Numbered from the stretch's first letter, positions 42,886 to 52,510 are shown. The stretch: DNA of 64,000 nt from Flavobacterium tructae (GCF_002217475.1 NZ_MUHH01000016.1:45747-109746); one strand, 5' to 3'. Program-made: numbers and translations. The notes: generated from the letters alone by a model not told the origin.

Positions 42886-42896
42886 TTTTTTGTTTC

Positions 42897-42975
42897 GCAG
42901 AGATTCACAGAGAAACGCAAAGATTCACAAAAAAACTTTTTGAAGCTCGCTTTTTTGCGAATCTCTGTGTAATTG
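42897..42975. repeat. 20-bp-period array with opposite arm (GCARAGATTCACARARAAAC)
   Basis: Two 20-bp units, 42897-42916 and 42917-42936, share GCARAGATTCACA. The right arm 42949-42975 contains TTGCGAATCTCTGTG, the opposite strand. A related element is at 43590. Confidence 0.75.
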
Positions 42976-43053
42976 TTTGAGTATTTGATTCTAAATTAAA
43001 GCCCTTAGTTGATCTTTGTCAGAGCTTTGAAGGATCATTTTGTCAATTGATAT

Positions 43054-43518
43054 TTACTTGTTTACTTTTAGTAGTTTAATATCAAAAATAAGAACAGCAC
43101 CTCCCGGAATTCCATCAGTTCCGCCACTTCCGTAACCTAAATGAGACGGAATTAATAAAGACCCGCTTCCGCCTTCTTTGAAGTAAGGAATACCTTCTGT
43201 CCAGCCTTTGATTACTCTGTCCAGCGGAAAAGAAATCCCTTCGGTTTTACTTTTATCAAATACTTTACCATTGGTAAAATATCCTGTATAAGCTACAGTT
43301 ACATTAGACGAGGCTGTAGGTTGGGCTCCTGTTCCGGGCTCATTGATAATATAGTATAAACCTGTAGTGCTTTTTATAGCGTTTAATTTGTTTTTGGCAA
43401 TATAGTCCGTAATCTCTTTTTCATTTTCAACAGTATAGTCTGTTTTTTTATTTTCTTTATCACTATTGCAAGAGATGAATAATGTCAATGCAAGTAGTGA
43501 AGTTAAAAGGTATTTCAT
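43054..43518 (-). CDS. FKBP-type peptidyl-prolyl cis-trans isomerase lipoprotein
   Basis: The start at 43518 gives a lipoprotein signal (LTSLLALTLFISC), and the longer frame is not supported. The 154-residue protein has a C-terminal FKBP domain: VTVAYTGYFTNGKVFDKS, FPLDRVIKGWTEGIPYFKEGG, SLLIPSHLGYGSGG, IPGGAVLIFDIKLL. The active-site Trp and Tyr are present. It should speed folding of exported proteins at the periplasmic side of a membrane. Confidence 0.93.
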   Translation of the reverse strand: MKYLLTSLLALTLFISCNSDKENKKTDYTVENEKEITDYIAKNKLNAIKSTTGLYYIINEPGTGAQPTASSNVTVAYTGYFTNGKVFDKSKTEGISFPLDRVIKGWTEGIPYFKEGGSGSLLIPSHLGYGSGGTDGIPGGAVLIFDIKLLKVNK

Positions 43519-43589
43519 AGAATAATAATGTAATATGGGGTTAATAAAGTCGCTAATATAAAAAATACTTACTATGCTTTTTTTGTTGC

Positions 43590-43678
43590 ACAAAGATTCA
43601 CAAAGAAAAACAAAGATTCACAAAAGAAAAATAAAGCTTGGTGTAGCTCTGCGTTTCTTCTTTGTGAATCTTTGCGGA
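43590..43678. repeat. 20-bp-period array with opposite arm, second copy
   Basis: ACAAAGATTCACAAAGAAAA and a following near-identical unit form the left arm. The right arm 43651-43677 carries CTTTGTGAATCTTTGCGG. The arms pair over more than 20 bp. Confidence 0.8.
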
Positions 43679-43682
43679 ATAA

Positions 43683-45545
43683 CTATCCTTCAATCTTAGC
43701 CGAAAGCTCGAACCAGCGTTCTTCTTTCTGATCGATTTTGTTGATGATGTTTTGTAATTCGTTTGCCTTTTTCTCGATATCAGCATCGGCAACTTTTCCG
43801 TCAGAGAATAATTGTTCGATTTTAGTCTTTTCGATTTCTAAATCTTTGATTTCTCTTTCCAGTTTCTGATATTCTTTTTGCTCGTTGAAACTTAGATTTC
43901 CGGTTGGATTGTTTTGCTTCCAGTCTTTCTTTTCGGCCTTATTTTCTTCTTTTTGAGCCACATCGGCACTGTCTTCATAGGCTCTGAAATCAGAGTAGTT
44001 TCCGGGGAAATTTTCGATTTCACCTTGTCCTCTGAAAACAAATAAATGATCGACAATTTTATCCATGAAATAACGGTCGTGCGAAACTACCAGTAAACAT
44101 CCCGGATAATCCAATAGAAAGCTTTCTAAAACGTTTAGCGTCACAATATCTAAATCGTTTGTAGGCTCATCTAAAATTAAAAAGTTAGGATTCTGAATCA
44201 GAACGGTACATAAATACAAACGTTTTAACTCTCCACCACTTAATTTGTCAACGTAATCGTATTGTTTTTTGGCGTCAAAAAGAAAACGCTCCAATAATTG
44301 TGAAGCCGATATAATTTTGCCTTTAGCTAACGGAATATACTCTCCGTATTCTTTAATAATATCGATAACTCTTTGTCCCGGTTTCGGATTGATTCCGCTT
44401 TGCGTGTAATAACCAATTTTGATGGTGTCACCTTTTACAACGCGCCCACTGTCCGGTGGGATCGTTCCCGTAAGAAGATTTAGGAAGGTTGATTTTCCGG
44501 TTCCGTTTTTACCAATAATTCCAATTCTCTCGCCACGCTGAAAATCAAAACTGAAATTGTCCAGAATAACACGGTCTTTGAATTTTTTAGAAAGTTTGTG
44601 AAGCTCAATAATTTTGCTTCCCATACGTTCCATATTAATTTCAAGTTCTACTTTATTTTCTTTACGACGGCTTTGTGCTTTTTCTTTGATCACGTAAAAG
44701 TCATCCTGACGAGATTTCGACTTTGTAGTTCTTGCCTTAGGCTGACGGCGCATCCATTCCAATTCTTTAACGAATAAGTTTTTGGCCTTGTCAACACTGG
44801 CATTTTCAGAAGTAATACGTTCTTCTTTTTTCTCTAAATAGTAAGAGTAATTTCCTTTGTATTGGTATAATTTCCCGTTATCAAGTTCGATAATTTCGTT
44901 ACAAACACGCTCTAAAAAGAAACGGTCGTGCGTTACCATAAAAAGCGTAATGTTTTCTTTGGCAAAATAACTTTCCAGCCATTCGATCATTTCCAGATCT
45001 AAGTGGTTGGTTGGCTCATCCAAAATCAATAAATCAGGACGATTGATCAAAATGATCGCCAATGAAAGACGTTTCTTTTGTCCACCCGAAAGATTTTTTA
45101 CTTTTAATTTAAAGTCTTCCAGTTTTAGTTTGAATAAAATCTGCTTGTATTGTGTTTCAAAATCCCAGGCATTGTGCTGATCCATTCCGTCAAAAGCTTT
45201 TTGGTAAGCTTCTTCGTCATTTGGATTCTCTAATGCTTTTTCATAAGCCTCAATAATCTTAAGCGTTTCATTATCGGAAGCAAAAATGCTTTCTTCGATA
45301 GTCAATTCGTCCTGTAGGTTATTGTCCTGAGAAAGAAAAGCCATTCGGATGCCTTTTCTTAGAACTACCTGTCCTGTATCGGGTTCGTCCAAACCATTAA
45401 TAATGCTCATAATGGTCGTTTTTCCGGAACCATTTTTGGCGATGAAGGCAATTTTTTGATCTTTATTGATTCCAAAAGAGATGTTTTCGAATAAGGTTTT
45501 TTCGCCAAATGATTTGGATATGTTTTCTACAGATAGGTAATTCAC
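43683..45545 (-). CDS. ABC-F family ATPase (Uup-like)
   Basis: The protein has 620 residues with two ABC cassettes. Domain 1 has GKNGSGKTTIM-like Walker A at about 38-45, LSGGQKKRLSLA and DEPTNHLD. Domain 2 has GIIGKNGTGKSTFLNL and LSGGELKRLYLC. There is an ABC-F linker (about 240-310) and a C-terminal coiled coil after about 540 (KLEREIKDLEIEKTKIEQLF), which marks the Uup branch. ABC-F proteins act on ribosomes or DNA, not in transport. No resistance-specific feature is seen. Confidence 0.93.
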   Translation of the reverse strand: MNYLSVENISKSFGEKTLFENISFGINKDQKIAFIAKNGSGKTTIMSIINGLDEPDTGQVVLRKGIRMAFLSQDNNLQDELTIEESIFASDNETLKIIEAYEKALENPNDEEAYQKAFDGMDQHNAWDFETQYKQILFKLKLEDFKLKVKNLSGGQKKRLSLAIILINRPDLLILDEPTNHLDLEMIEWLESYFAKENITLFMVTHDRFFLERVCNEIIELDNGKLYQYKGNYSYYLEKKEERITSENASVDKAKNLFVKELEWMRRQPKARTTKSKSRQDDFYVIKEKAQSRRKENKVELEINMERMGSKIIELHKLSKKFKDRVILDNFSFDFQRGERIGIIGKNGTGKSTFLNLLTGTIPPDSGRVVKGDTIKIGYYTQSGINPKPGQRVIDIIKEYGEYIPLAKGKIISASQLLERFLFDAKKQYDYVDKLSGGELKRLYLCTVLIQNPNFLILDEPTNDLDIVTLNVLESFLLDYPGCLLVVSHDRYFMDKIVDHLFVFRGQGEIENFPGNYSDFRAYEDSADVAQKEENKAEKKDWKQNNPTGNLSFNEQKEYQKLEREIKDLEIEKTKIEQLFSDGKVADADIEKKANELQNIINKIDQKEERWFELSAKIEG

Positions 45546-45679
45546 TTTGTATATTGTAAGTTATAAATTATGAGTTATGAGTATTTTAGAAAACATAACT
45601 TTTTGCAAAAGTAAACTTTTATCTTACGATTTGCGAATTGTTAATCTTATTTAAGTTGAGTAAGACAAACTTAATTACT

Positions 45680-45687
45680 TAGATTTG
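45680..45687 (+). promoter_or_regulatory. -7 box (with -33 TTG) of the AraC-type gene
   Basis: TAGATTTG at 45680-45687, with GTTG at 45655-45658, 21 bp upstream. This is the Bacteroidota spacing of 17-23 bp. The start codon is 17 bp downstream. Confidence 0.6.
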
Positions 45688-45703
45688 TGATCAAAATTGT
45701 TTT

Positions 45704-46846
45704 ATGTACTCGATATTCAATGCAATAATTTGCGGTGCAGCATTTTTACTGACATTTATAATTTTTGTAAATCAAAATAAGATCAATATAAAAGCCAATC
45801 GCTGGTTTGGATCTTTTATCGGCTGTATTTTTTTAATCGTACTTGAAAATGTTATTATAGACGGCAAAATACTCAGAGAAGATGATATTCTGAATCAATT
45901 AATAAACATCTCCAGTTTTGTTGTTGCTCCGGTATTTTATCTAAGTATGAGCTATTATATCGAGCCAGTTAGAAAATGGAAAGCAATGGATTATTTGCAT
46001 TTTAGTTTCGCTTTCCTCGTTTTTATTCTTCTTATGAGTTCCTGGGTAATAGACGATAACCATAACCCTGAAGATATAAGTCCGGAAATTGTACAGAAAA
46101 CGATAGCCATATTTAATTTTATTTTCAGCCTGTACGTTTTTATTTATTGTTTTCTGGCTTATCAAAAAATTGTTAAACATGAAAAAACGATTAAACTTTT
46201 AAATTCTACTTCTGAGAATCTGGATTTAAAATGGTTGAAAAATATTATTGTCGGCGTTATTTTTATCACGATTTTTTGGATTCTGGATATTGTGTTTCAA
46301 ATTTCGGAGGGAAACAAAACTTTTGATATTCTAACAAGTTTGATCTACTTTCTAAGTATTCTTTACATCACGTATTACTGGCAGAAGCAAAAAGAAATTT
46401 TCCCTTATTCATTAAAAGAGAAAGAAGAAATAGAAAATATTATTGTTGAAACTTCTCTTCCGGAAAGCAAAAGAAAACAATTACTGACTCCTCAAGAATT
46501 GGAAGAACAAAAAAGCAGGTTGTTGCAATTAATGAATACCGAAAAACCTTTTTTAGACTTTGATTTGAGCTTGGTAAAATTGGCTTCTTCTATGAATGTA
46601 TCGACACATGTTCTTTCCTATGTAATCAATAACGGATGCAATGAAAATTTCTATCAATTTGTAAACAGATATAGAATTGAAGAAGCAAAAAAACTTATGG
46701 CCAATTCTGAAATGGATCGTTTAAGTTTACTTGGAATTGGATTTTCTGTAGGTTTTAATTCAAAAACTGTTTTTAATACCACATTTAAAAAACTGACCGG
46801 ACAAACCCCCTCAGAATATAAGAAACAAATAGGTTCTGCTTTATAA
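45704..46846 (+). CDS. Membrane-bound AraC-family transcriptional regulator
   Basis: The protein has 380 residues. Six or seven transmembrane helices occupy 1 to about 235, then a linker and a C-terminal AraC helix-turn-helix (about 265-378: NMSTHVLSYVINN, FYQFVNRYRIEEAKKLM, GFSVGFNSKTVFNTTFKKLTGQTPSEYKK). Such proteins sense a signal in the membrane and act directly on DNA. The next gene, an alpha/beta hydrolase lipoprotein 60 bp away on the same strand, is a plausible target. Confidence 0.9.
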   Translation: MYSIFNAIICGAAFLLTFIIFVNQNKINIKANRWFGSFIGCIFLIVLENVIIDGKILREDDILNQLINISSFVVAPVFYLSMSYYIEPVRKWKAMDYLHFSFAFLVFILLMSSWVIDDNHNPEDISPEIVQKTIAIFNFIFSLYVFIYCFLAYQKIVKHEKTIKLLNSTSENLDLKWLKNIIVGVIFITIFWILDIVFQISEGNKTFDILTSLIYFLSILYITYYWQKQKEIFPYSLKEKEEIENIIVETSLPESKRKQLLTPQELEEQKSRLLQLMNTEKPFLDFDLSLVKLASSMNVSTHVLSYVINNGCNENFYQFVNRYRIEEAKKLMANSEMDRLSLLGIGFSVGFNSKTVFNTTFKKLTGQTPSEYKKQIGSAL

Positions 46847-46906
46847 ACCCGAACGACCAGCCTTTGTTTTTAAGAGATTTTTGCTGAAAATTTTAATCTT
46901 AAAGAA

Positions 46907-47752
46907 ATGAAATCAGCAAAAAACAGTATCGTAAAAATGGGTCTAAGTTTATTCTTTGTATTTACTTCATGCGACAAAGACAGTGACACTTTAAAGAATG
47001 ACAAGGAAACAGTAAAAGAGACAAAAGTCGATTTAGGGACTCATAAAGTAATGACTTATTCGATTATTCATAACACAAAATATTTGATTGTTTTTGAATC
47101 CGGACTTGGAGACGGACATTCGGTTTGGGACGAAAAAAAAATACCTGCACAATTAAACGCCAAATTAGATATTGTAAGTTATGACAGAGCCGGTTATGGG
47201 AAGTCTGAAAAAGATTCAAAACCAAGAAATATAAATCAATTAAGAAGTGAACTCGAAACTGTAATTAATAATTTTTCGAATGGTAGAAAAGTTATTCTTG
47301 TCGGACATTCGCTTGGTGGAATGATTATTAGAGATTATGCGGTTAAAAATCCTTCTAAAGTTGCCGGATTATTATTTATAGATCCATCGCATGAATATTA
47401 CAATCAGCCTTCGCAAGAGGAGGAGGATATGCTTTGTAATCTTTTTAAGACAAACTTTGGAGAAAATTTTGGAGGAACACTCGAAGCCAGAGAAATAATA
47501 GAAGATTCTCAATATATGGCGACACTTCCACATTTGCCAAATATTCCAGTAATTGTAATTTCGAGCTTAAAAGTCGATGCCTCTACTTCTGAATCAGATA
47601 AACAAAAATGGTTTAAGGCGCATGAATTATTAAAAGAAGGAGTTTCTGATTTTACACACGTTTCCACTACAAAATCCGGACATTACATTATGTACGATGA
47701 GCCAAATTTGGTAATTGATAATTTTAATTTGCTTTTATCTAAAATTAAATAA
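46907..47752 (+). CDS. Alpha/beta-hydrolase lipoprotein
   Basis: This 281-residue protein has a lipoprotein signal (MGLSLFFVFTSC). The hydrolase fold has FESGLGDGHSVWD (oxyanion loop), the nucleophile elbow VGHSLGGMI and the C-terminal His in TTKSGHYIMYDEP. The Asp is probably in FIDPSHEYY. It may act on envelope or extracellular esters or amides. It sits just after the AraC-type regulator, with a bidirectional terminator behind it. Confidence 0.9.
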   Translation: MKSAKNSIVKMGLSLFFVFTSCDKDSDTLKNDKETVKETKVDLGTHKVMTYSIIHNTKYLIVFESGLGDGHSVWDEKKIPAQLNAKLDIVSYDRAGYGKSEKDSKPRNINQLRSELETVINNFSNGRKVILVGHSLGGMIIRDYAVKNPSKVAGLLFIDPSHEYYNQPSQEEEDMLCNLFKTNFGENFGGTLEAREIIEDSQYMATLPHLPNIPVIVISSLKVDASTSESDKQKWFKAHELLKEGVSDFTHVSTTKSGHYIMYDEPNLVIDNFNLLLSKIK

Positions 47753-47757
47753 AAAGG

Positions 47758-47799
47758 TTTTGCGGGATTTGCTTTTAATACAAAATAAATTCCGCAAAA
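47758..47799. terminator. Bidirectional terminator
   Basis: TTTTGCGGGATTT pairs with AAATTCCGCAAAA (one mismatch) between two converging genes. Confidence 0.75.
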
Positions 47800-47802
47800 G
47801 TT

Positions 47803-48777
47803 TTATTGATGAATATAGGAGTTCAGCAAAGAACTCAAATCAAAATAATGAAGCTGCTGTGGTACATTAAGGATTGGTTTTCGAACCAGAGCTTCATTGG
47901 TTAAGTAATAATGAAGACCGTCATGAGTTGCAATTCCTTCTATTTGATGAAAGGGAAGTTTTAGATGGATTCTTCGTTTGTTTCCCGACAGAAAATCAGT
48001 GTTTTTGAAATCGTATAAAAGGTATAAAAAGGGTTTGCCAAGTTTCGAGTATCCACAAAGAACAATTGTTTTTTTAGACGCTATATAAGTTGCTCCGGTT
48101 ACCAGACCTTTCGTGTTTAAGGAATGTTTTAGTCGTGCAACGTGAGATTCCGCCTGGTTAGGCAAAACGTAAATATTGGTTTTCGATGTTTTCCATTGTT
48201 TGGTAAACAAATAAATACTGTCTTTGGACACGATGAATGCCTCGCAGTCAAAATTAGCAGTGTTTGGTTTTTTTGCAGAAAAATCAGTTTGGTCGGCATA
48301 TTGAAAGGAAATTTTTTCAATTGCCGGATTTCCTTCCAGGAACGATTTTTTCTCTATTTTTAAAATGTTTAGATCGGTTCTGTTACCGGAGAGATTGTTC
48401 CCGAAATCACCAAGGTATATAAAAGAGCTGTCTTGTGAAATCTCTTCCCAGTCGTGATTGATGGTCTGTTTCAGAACAACTTTTTTTTGAATTCTTCCCA
48501 ATGAATCCAATCCGTAAATTGTGGTGTCGTGATCATCGTTGTGTGTCCAAAGCAACTTGTTAAAAGCAATTAACCCCGAGGTTTCTTTGATAGAATCGCT
48601 GAGGAGTTTTGAATACTCCGGTTTTAGATGGATATTTTTATAACTGCAACTTCCGTCGTTAACGGTTACATTGGGATTGTAATTTTTGGAAAGAGGATCA
48701 GTACAGCCTGAAACCTGCGCATGGGCAAAGGGCAGCGTGAGAAAAAAAAATAAAATTATCTTAATCATGGTCTGCAA
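47803..48777 (-). CDS. Exported beta-propeller-like protein with a CTDP/GSCSY N-terminal motif
   Basis: The protein has 324 residues with a Sec signal (IILFFFLTLPFAHAQ). The mature start is VSGCTDPLSKNYNP ... NDGSCSY, a short Cys pair motif common in Bacteroidota secreted proteins. The rest has repeats of a YLGDFGNN / YGLDSLG type seen in beta-propellers. No enzyme signature is seen. It may bind a ligand or the surface. It is a single gene, convergent with the hydrolase gene. Confidence 0.78.
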   Translation of the reverse strand: MQTMIKIILFFFLTLPFAHAQVSGCTDPLSKNYNPNVTVNDGSCSYKNIHLKPEYSKLLSDSIKETSGLIAFNKLLWTHNDDHDTTIYGLDSLGRIQKKVVLKQTINHDWEEISQDSSFIYLGDFGNNLSGNRTDLNILKIEKKSFLEGNPAIEKISFQYADQTDFSAKKPNTANFDCEAFIVSKDSIYLFTKQWKTSKTNIYVLPNQAESHVARLKHSLNTKGLVTGATYIASKKTIVLCGYSKLGKPFLYLLYDFKNTDFLSGNKRRIHLKLPFHQIEGIATHDGLHYYLTNEALVRKPILNVPQQLHYFDLSSLLNSYIHQ

Positions 48778-48927
48778 TATTAAATTTGCATGACATAAAA
48801 GTAAACTTTTAAAGATAGATTTTAAATAATGCTGAAAGATATAATTAAAAGACTATTTTGCACTATTAATTTTTAACTGATTTTTAATCAGGTTTTATTT
48901 CGCTTAAAGTAAGAATAAGTCCAAAGT

Positions 48928-50346
48928 ATGGAAATTTTACAGAAACTGTCGCATTATCGTTTTTCGCGCTATTTCAAGCTTTTATTTGTTTGCGTTGATG
49001 TTGTGTTGTTAAATTTGGCAACTGTACTTTCTGCACTGACAAGATTTGGTGGTTTAGATAAGCTTTTATCAAAGGAAGAGCGTACAGTTTCATTATTGGC
49101 AATTTTAATTTGGGTAGCCTTATTGTTTCAAAATGATTCCAATCGAAGCGTAAGAGTAGAACCTATCGAATCAATATTGGTCAGAACTGTTAAGAAGTTA
49201 GTGATTCATGCTGCTTTGATTTCCATTTTTGTGGTGTATCTCAAATACAATGACATTTCAAGACTCAGACTACTTTCTTTTTATTTGATTTTTTTTGGAT
49301 TACTGATGATCTCGCGCTATTTGTCCATGAAACTTTTAAAGTACATCAGAAGTCGTGGGTATAATTTTAAAACATTTATTATTGTCGGAGCAAACGAGTC
49401 AGGAGAAAGAATACGTAAGATACTCGCAAAAGATCTGACGTATGGTTATAAATTTTTAGGTTTTTTTGATGAGAAAAGGGATTCCTCAATTATTGACCCT
49501 GCTAACATACTAGGCGATTTTAATGCTATTCATAAGTTTGTTGTTGAGAGAAAGGTAGACGAAATGTATGTGGCACTGCATATTGATCAAATTGAGATCA
49601 TAAATAAACTCACACAGATTTGTGAGCAAAACATGGTGCGTATCAAGTTTATTCCCGATTTTCAGCTGTACACAAAATCCAGTAAGGTAGAAGTAACGTT
49701 TTATGAAAATACTCCGGTTTTGATGTTTCGGACAGAACCTTTGGAGTTTGCCGTGAACCGACTGATAAAAAAAGTATTTGATGTTGTTTTTTCACTTTCT
49801 GTAATCTTGTTCGTGTTTCCGTGGCTGTTTCCTGTCATTATGCTGATCATTAAAATTGAATCGCCGGGACCTGTATTTTTCAAGCAGGAAAGATCGGGGC
49901 GCGACAACCGGTCGTTTATGTGTTATAAATTCAGGAGTATGCGTGTGAATCGTCTGGCTCATAAAAAACAAGCTGAGAAAGGAGATAGCCGTGTTACGAA
50001 ATTTGGTTCTTTTATTCGTAAAACCAGTATTGATGAGTTGCCACAGTTTTTCAATGTTTTTCTGGGAGATATGTCGGTTGTAGGGCCAAGACCTCATATG
50101 GTGAACCTTGCCAAAGAATACAGCGATTTGATTAATAATTACTTAGTGCGTCAGTACGCCAAACCCGGAATTACCGGCTGGGCACAGGTCAATGGCTATC
50201 GCGGTGAAACCAAAGAATTGGTTGATATGGAAAACAGAGTGGAATATGATATTTGGTATATCGAGAACTGGAGCCTGATGCTGGATATTAAAATCATTAT
50301 AAAAACGATCATCAACATCGTAAAGGGAGAAGAAAACGCCTATTAG
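48928..50346 (+). CDS. Undecaprenyl-phosphate sugar phosphotransferase, WbaP/EpsE-like
   Basis: The protein has 472 residues. Four membrane helices at the N-terminus (about 15-130) are followed by a CoA-binding-like domain (about 145-245: FIIVGANESGERIRKIL). A last helix (about 280-305) leads to the bacterial sugar-transferase domain with FFKQERSGRDNRSFMCYKFRSM, TSIDELPQFFNVFLGDMSVVGPRPH and GITGWAQVNGYRGET. It loads the first sugar phosphate onto undecaprenyl phosphate for exopolysaccharide or O-antigen repeat units. A CpsB-like phosphatase converges just 7 bp away. Confidence 0.95.
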   Translation: MEILQKLSHYRFSRYFKLLFVCVDVVLLNLATVLSALTRFGGLDKLLSKEERTVSLLAILIWVALLFQNDSNRSVRVEPIESILVRTVKKLVIHAALISIFVVYLKYNDISRLRLLSFYLIFFGLLMISRYLSMKLLKYIRSRGYNFKTFIIVGANESGERIRKILAKDLTYGYKFLGFFDEKRDSSIIDPANILGDFNAIHKFVVERKVDEMYVALHIDQIEIINKLTQICEQNMVRIKFIPDFQLYTKSSKVEVTFYENTPVLMFRTEPLEFAVNRLIKKVFDVVFSLSVILFVFPWLFPVIMLIIKIESPGPVFFKQERSGRDNRSFMCYKFRSMRVNRLAHKKQAEKGDSRVTKFGSFIRKTSIDELPQFFNVFLGDMSVVGPRPHMVNLAKEYSDLINNYLVRQYAKPGITGWAQVNGYRGETKELVDMENRVEYDIWYIENWSLMLDIKIIIKTIINIVKGEENAY

Positions 50347-50352
50347 TACGCT

Positions 50353-51090
50353 CTAGAATTTAAAAAACTGATTGTTAGCAATGACTTCTTTTAAGTTGGC
50401 AATACTGTCGATTTTTATTTTCTGATCAAAAGCTCTGATGTGATTCATGTGATGCACATCGGTTCCGGTAAAATCATACATTCCCTTTTTAAGAAGTTCT
50501 TCAGCGGTTTTACAAATGTACTCTCCATAATAGCCCACTACGGCCAACAAATTTAATTGAAACAAACACCCCGCCTTTTTTAGTTTGTGATATTCATTAA
50601 AATCTTTTCGATAGTATACATAACGTTCCGGATGTGCCAGAACCGGAATATATCCTGCCACCTGTAGTTCAAAAAGAGTTTTATACAAATGGATAGGAGC
50701 GTTTTGATAGGAGATCTCTACCAGTACATAATTATCTTTTAAAGGGAGAAGCTTTTCATTTTTAAAATGATTTTCAAACCAATCATCGATAAAATATTCT
50801 GCAGCAGCCTGAAAAGGAATTTGAATGTGGTTTTCTTCTAATAAAAGTTTAGTTTCTTCCTGTTTTGCAGTAATAATCTGAGCCGAATTATTCCAGACAT
50901 AATGATTGATATGCGGAGTGGTGGTAAATTGTGAAACTCCCATTTCCTGAAACGCGCGGACAAGTTTTAGGGTATCGGTTATGGTTTTTGCGCCATCGTC
51001 AATTCCGGGTAATACATGTGAGTGAATATCAACGTAAGGATCAGAAAGCAGATCTTTTAAAAGAGGTTTTGATTTAAAAAAGGATAACAT
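50353..51090 (-). CDS. CpsB/CapC-type PHP tyrosine-protein phosphatase
   Basis: This 245-residue PHP-domain protein has metal-binding motifs DIHSHVLPGIDDG, TTPHINH, PVLAHPERY and FTGTDVHHMNH. Family members dephosphorylate tyrosine kinases that control polysaccharide chain length. The sugar-transferase gene next to it fits that role, though no kinase gene is seen here. There is no signal peptide, as expected for a cytoplasmic enzyme. Confidence 0.9.
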   Translation of the reverse strand: MLSFFKSKPLLKDLLSDPYVDIHSHVLPGIDDGAKTITDTLKLVRAFQEMGVSQFTTTPHINHYVWNNSAQIITAKQEETKLLLEENHIQIPFQAAAEYFIDDWFENHFKNEKLLPLKDNYVLVEISYQNAPIHLYKTLFELQVAGYIPVLAHPERYVYYRKDFNEYHKLKKAGCLFQLNLLAVVGYYGEYICKTAEELLKKGMYDFTGTDVHHMNHIRAFDQKIKIDSIANLKEVIANNQFFKF

Positions 51091-51205
51091 GTTGCAAAAG
51101 TATGCAAATAAGAAGAATTTGTGATGGATTAATTTTAATGAAACTAATACAATTGGTCATTTCATAAAAATATTATATTTGAGATTCCTAAAAATCTAAC
51201 CATTT

Positions 51206-52390
51206 ATGAAAGTAAAAGAAAATTTATACAATCAAAGGATCATTTCGATAGATGCTTTACGCGGAATCACAATTTTTGTTATGATTTTTGTAAATGAACT
51301 GGCCAGTGTTGTAAATGTTCCTCAATGGATGAAACACATGCCGGCGGATGCTGATGCGATGACTTTTGTAGATTTAGTTTTTCCGGCTTTCTTGTTTATT
51401 GTTGGAATGTCAGTTCCGTTTGCATTTAATGCCCGATTGATTAAAGGAGATAGCGCAAGAACGATTTGGACGCATACCTCAAAAAGAGCTTTGGCTCTCA
51501 TCATTATGGGAGTTTTTATGGTCAATGCATCCGACGGTTATGATGCTGAACAAATGATGATTACACCTGCACTCTGGGGATTTCTGGCCTACGCAATGCC
51601 AATTCCAATTTGGAATAAGTATGGCAAAGATTTTCCGGTTGGGTTAAAAAGCATACTTCAGTATGGAGGAATAGCAGTACTGATAACGCTTTACTTTTTA
51701 TATGTCCAGATTGATGGTACTATTGGTATGACGCCTCAATGGTGGGGAATTCTGGGGCTAATTGGCTGGGCGTATCTTATTTCAGTAATTTATTATTGGC
51801 TGGTTTCAGGCAAATTGTGGACAATGATTGTCTTTTTAATAGTATGTGTTTCTCTAAACTCCGCTAATTTGACCCAAAGTTTACATTTACCGGAGTGGCT
51901 GCGTTTTATCGCCGGACATTTAACACACGCCACCTTGGTAACGGCAGGAATAATAATCTCATTATTGTTTTTTGATCGAAAAATCGAAAAGAAAATCAAC
52001 TGGCCTGTAATTGGGTTCATTGTTTTATTTTTCTCATTCGGATTTTTTCTGCGTCAATATTATGGAATTTCAAAAATACAGGGTACTCCTGCTTGGACAT
52101 TGTTGTCAGCCGGAATTTGTACGGTTTTGTTCTATTTTCTGTATTGGCTTATGGAGCTTAAAAAACAAACCCAATGGAGTAATTTCTTTATGCCCGCTGC
52201 TGCAAATCCGCTACTGATTTACATTTTACCGGGTGCTATTTATTATTTCTGCAAAGCTTTGAATATTCATATTATTCCGGGTTATTTTCGTGAAGGAGTT
52301 CCGGGGATCATCTGGTCGCTGGTGTTTTCGACGATCATGCTTTATGTGATGAAAATATGTAACAAGTACAAGATTCAGCTGCATTTGTAG
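51206..52390 (+). CDS. DUF5009/HGSNAT-like membrane acyltransferase
   Basis: This 394-residue protein has about ten membrane helices and the start RIISIDALRGITIFVMIFVN, which with FVDLVFPAFLFIVGMS is typical of the heparan-alpha-glucosaminide N-acetyltransferase (HGSNAT/NagX, DUF5009) group. The nearby His in WMKHMP is the family catalytic candidate. Members carry acetyl groups across a membrane to a glucosamine. In Bacteroidota they are often part of glycan use or amino-sugar recycling. No such genes are adjacent. Confidence 0.88.
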   Translation: MKVKENLYNQRIISIDALRGITIFVMIFVNELASVVNVPQWMKHMPADADAMTFVDLVFPAFLFIVGMSVPFAFNARLIKGDSARTIWTHTSKRALALIIMGVFMVNASDGYDAEQMMITPALWGFLAYAMPIPIWNKYGKDFPVGLKSILQYGGIAVLITLYFLYVQIDGTIGMTPQWWGILGLIGWAYLISVIYYWLVSGKLWTMIVFLIVCVSLNSANLTQSLHLPEWLRFIAGHLTHATLVTAGIIISLLFFDRKIEKKINWPVIGFIVLFFSFGFFLRQYYGISKIQGTPAWTLLSAGICTVLFYFLYWLMELKKQTQWSNFFMPAAANPLLIYILPGAIYYFCKALNIHIIPGYFREGVPGIIWSLVFSTIMLYVMKICNKYKIQLHL

Positions 52391-52404
52391 AGGGAGGGGA
52401 TTTT

Positions 52405-52494
52405 CAAGTTTTAGGTTTCAAGTTTCAGGTTTCAAGTTTCAAGTTTTAGTTTTTGGGTGCAGTAGGAACCTGAAACTTGAAACCTGAAACCCTT
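52405..52494. repeat. Heptamer hairpin array (CAAGTTT / opposite AACTTGA)
   Basis: The left arm is seven 7-bp units (CAAGTTT four times, TAGGTTT, CAGGTTT, TAGTTTT; 52405-52453). The right arm is four opposite-strand units (AACCTGA, AACTTGA, AACCTGA, AACCCTT; 52467-52494). It folds back after the acyltransferase gene. Confidence 0.88.
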
Positions 52495-52510
52495 CAACAA
52501 AAACAAACGC

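Noticed and set aside
43598..43792. 64-residue minus-strand frame at the ABC-F 3' end
   Set aside because: It runs through the 20-bp-period hairpin and the end of the ABC-F gene, and its composition is that of a repeat.
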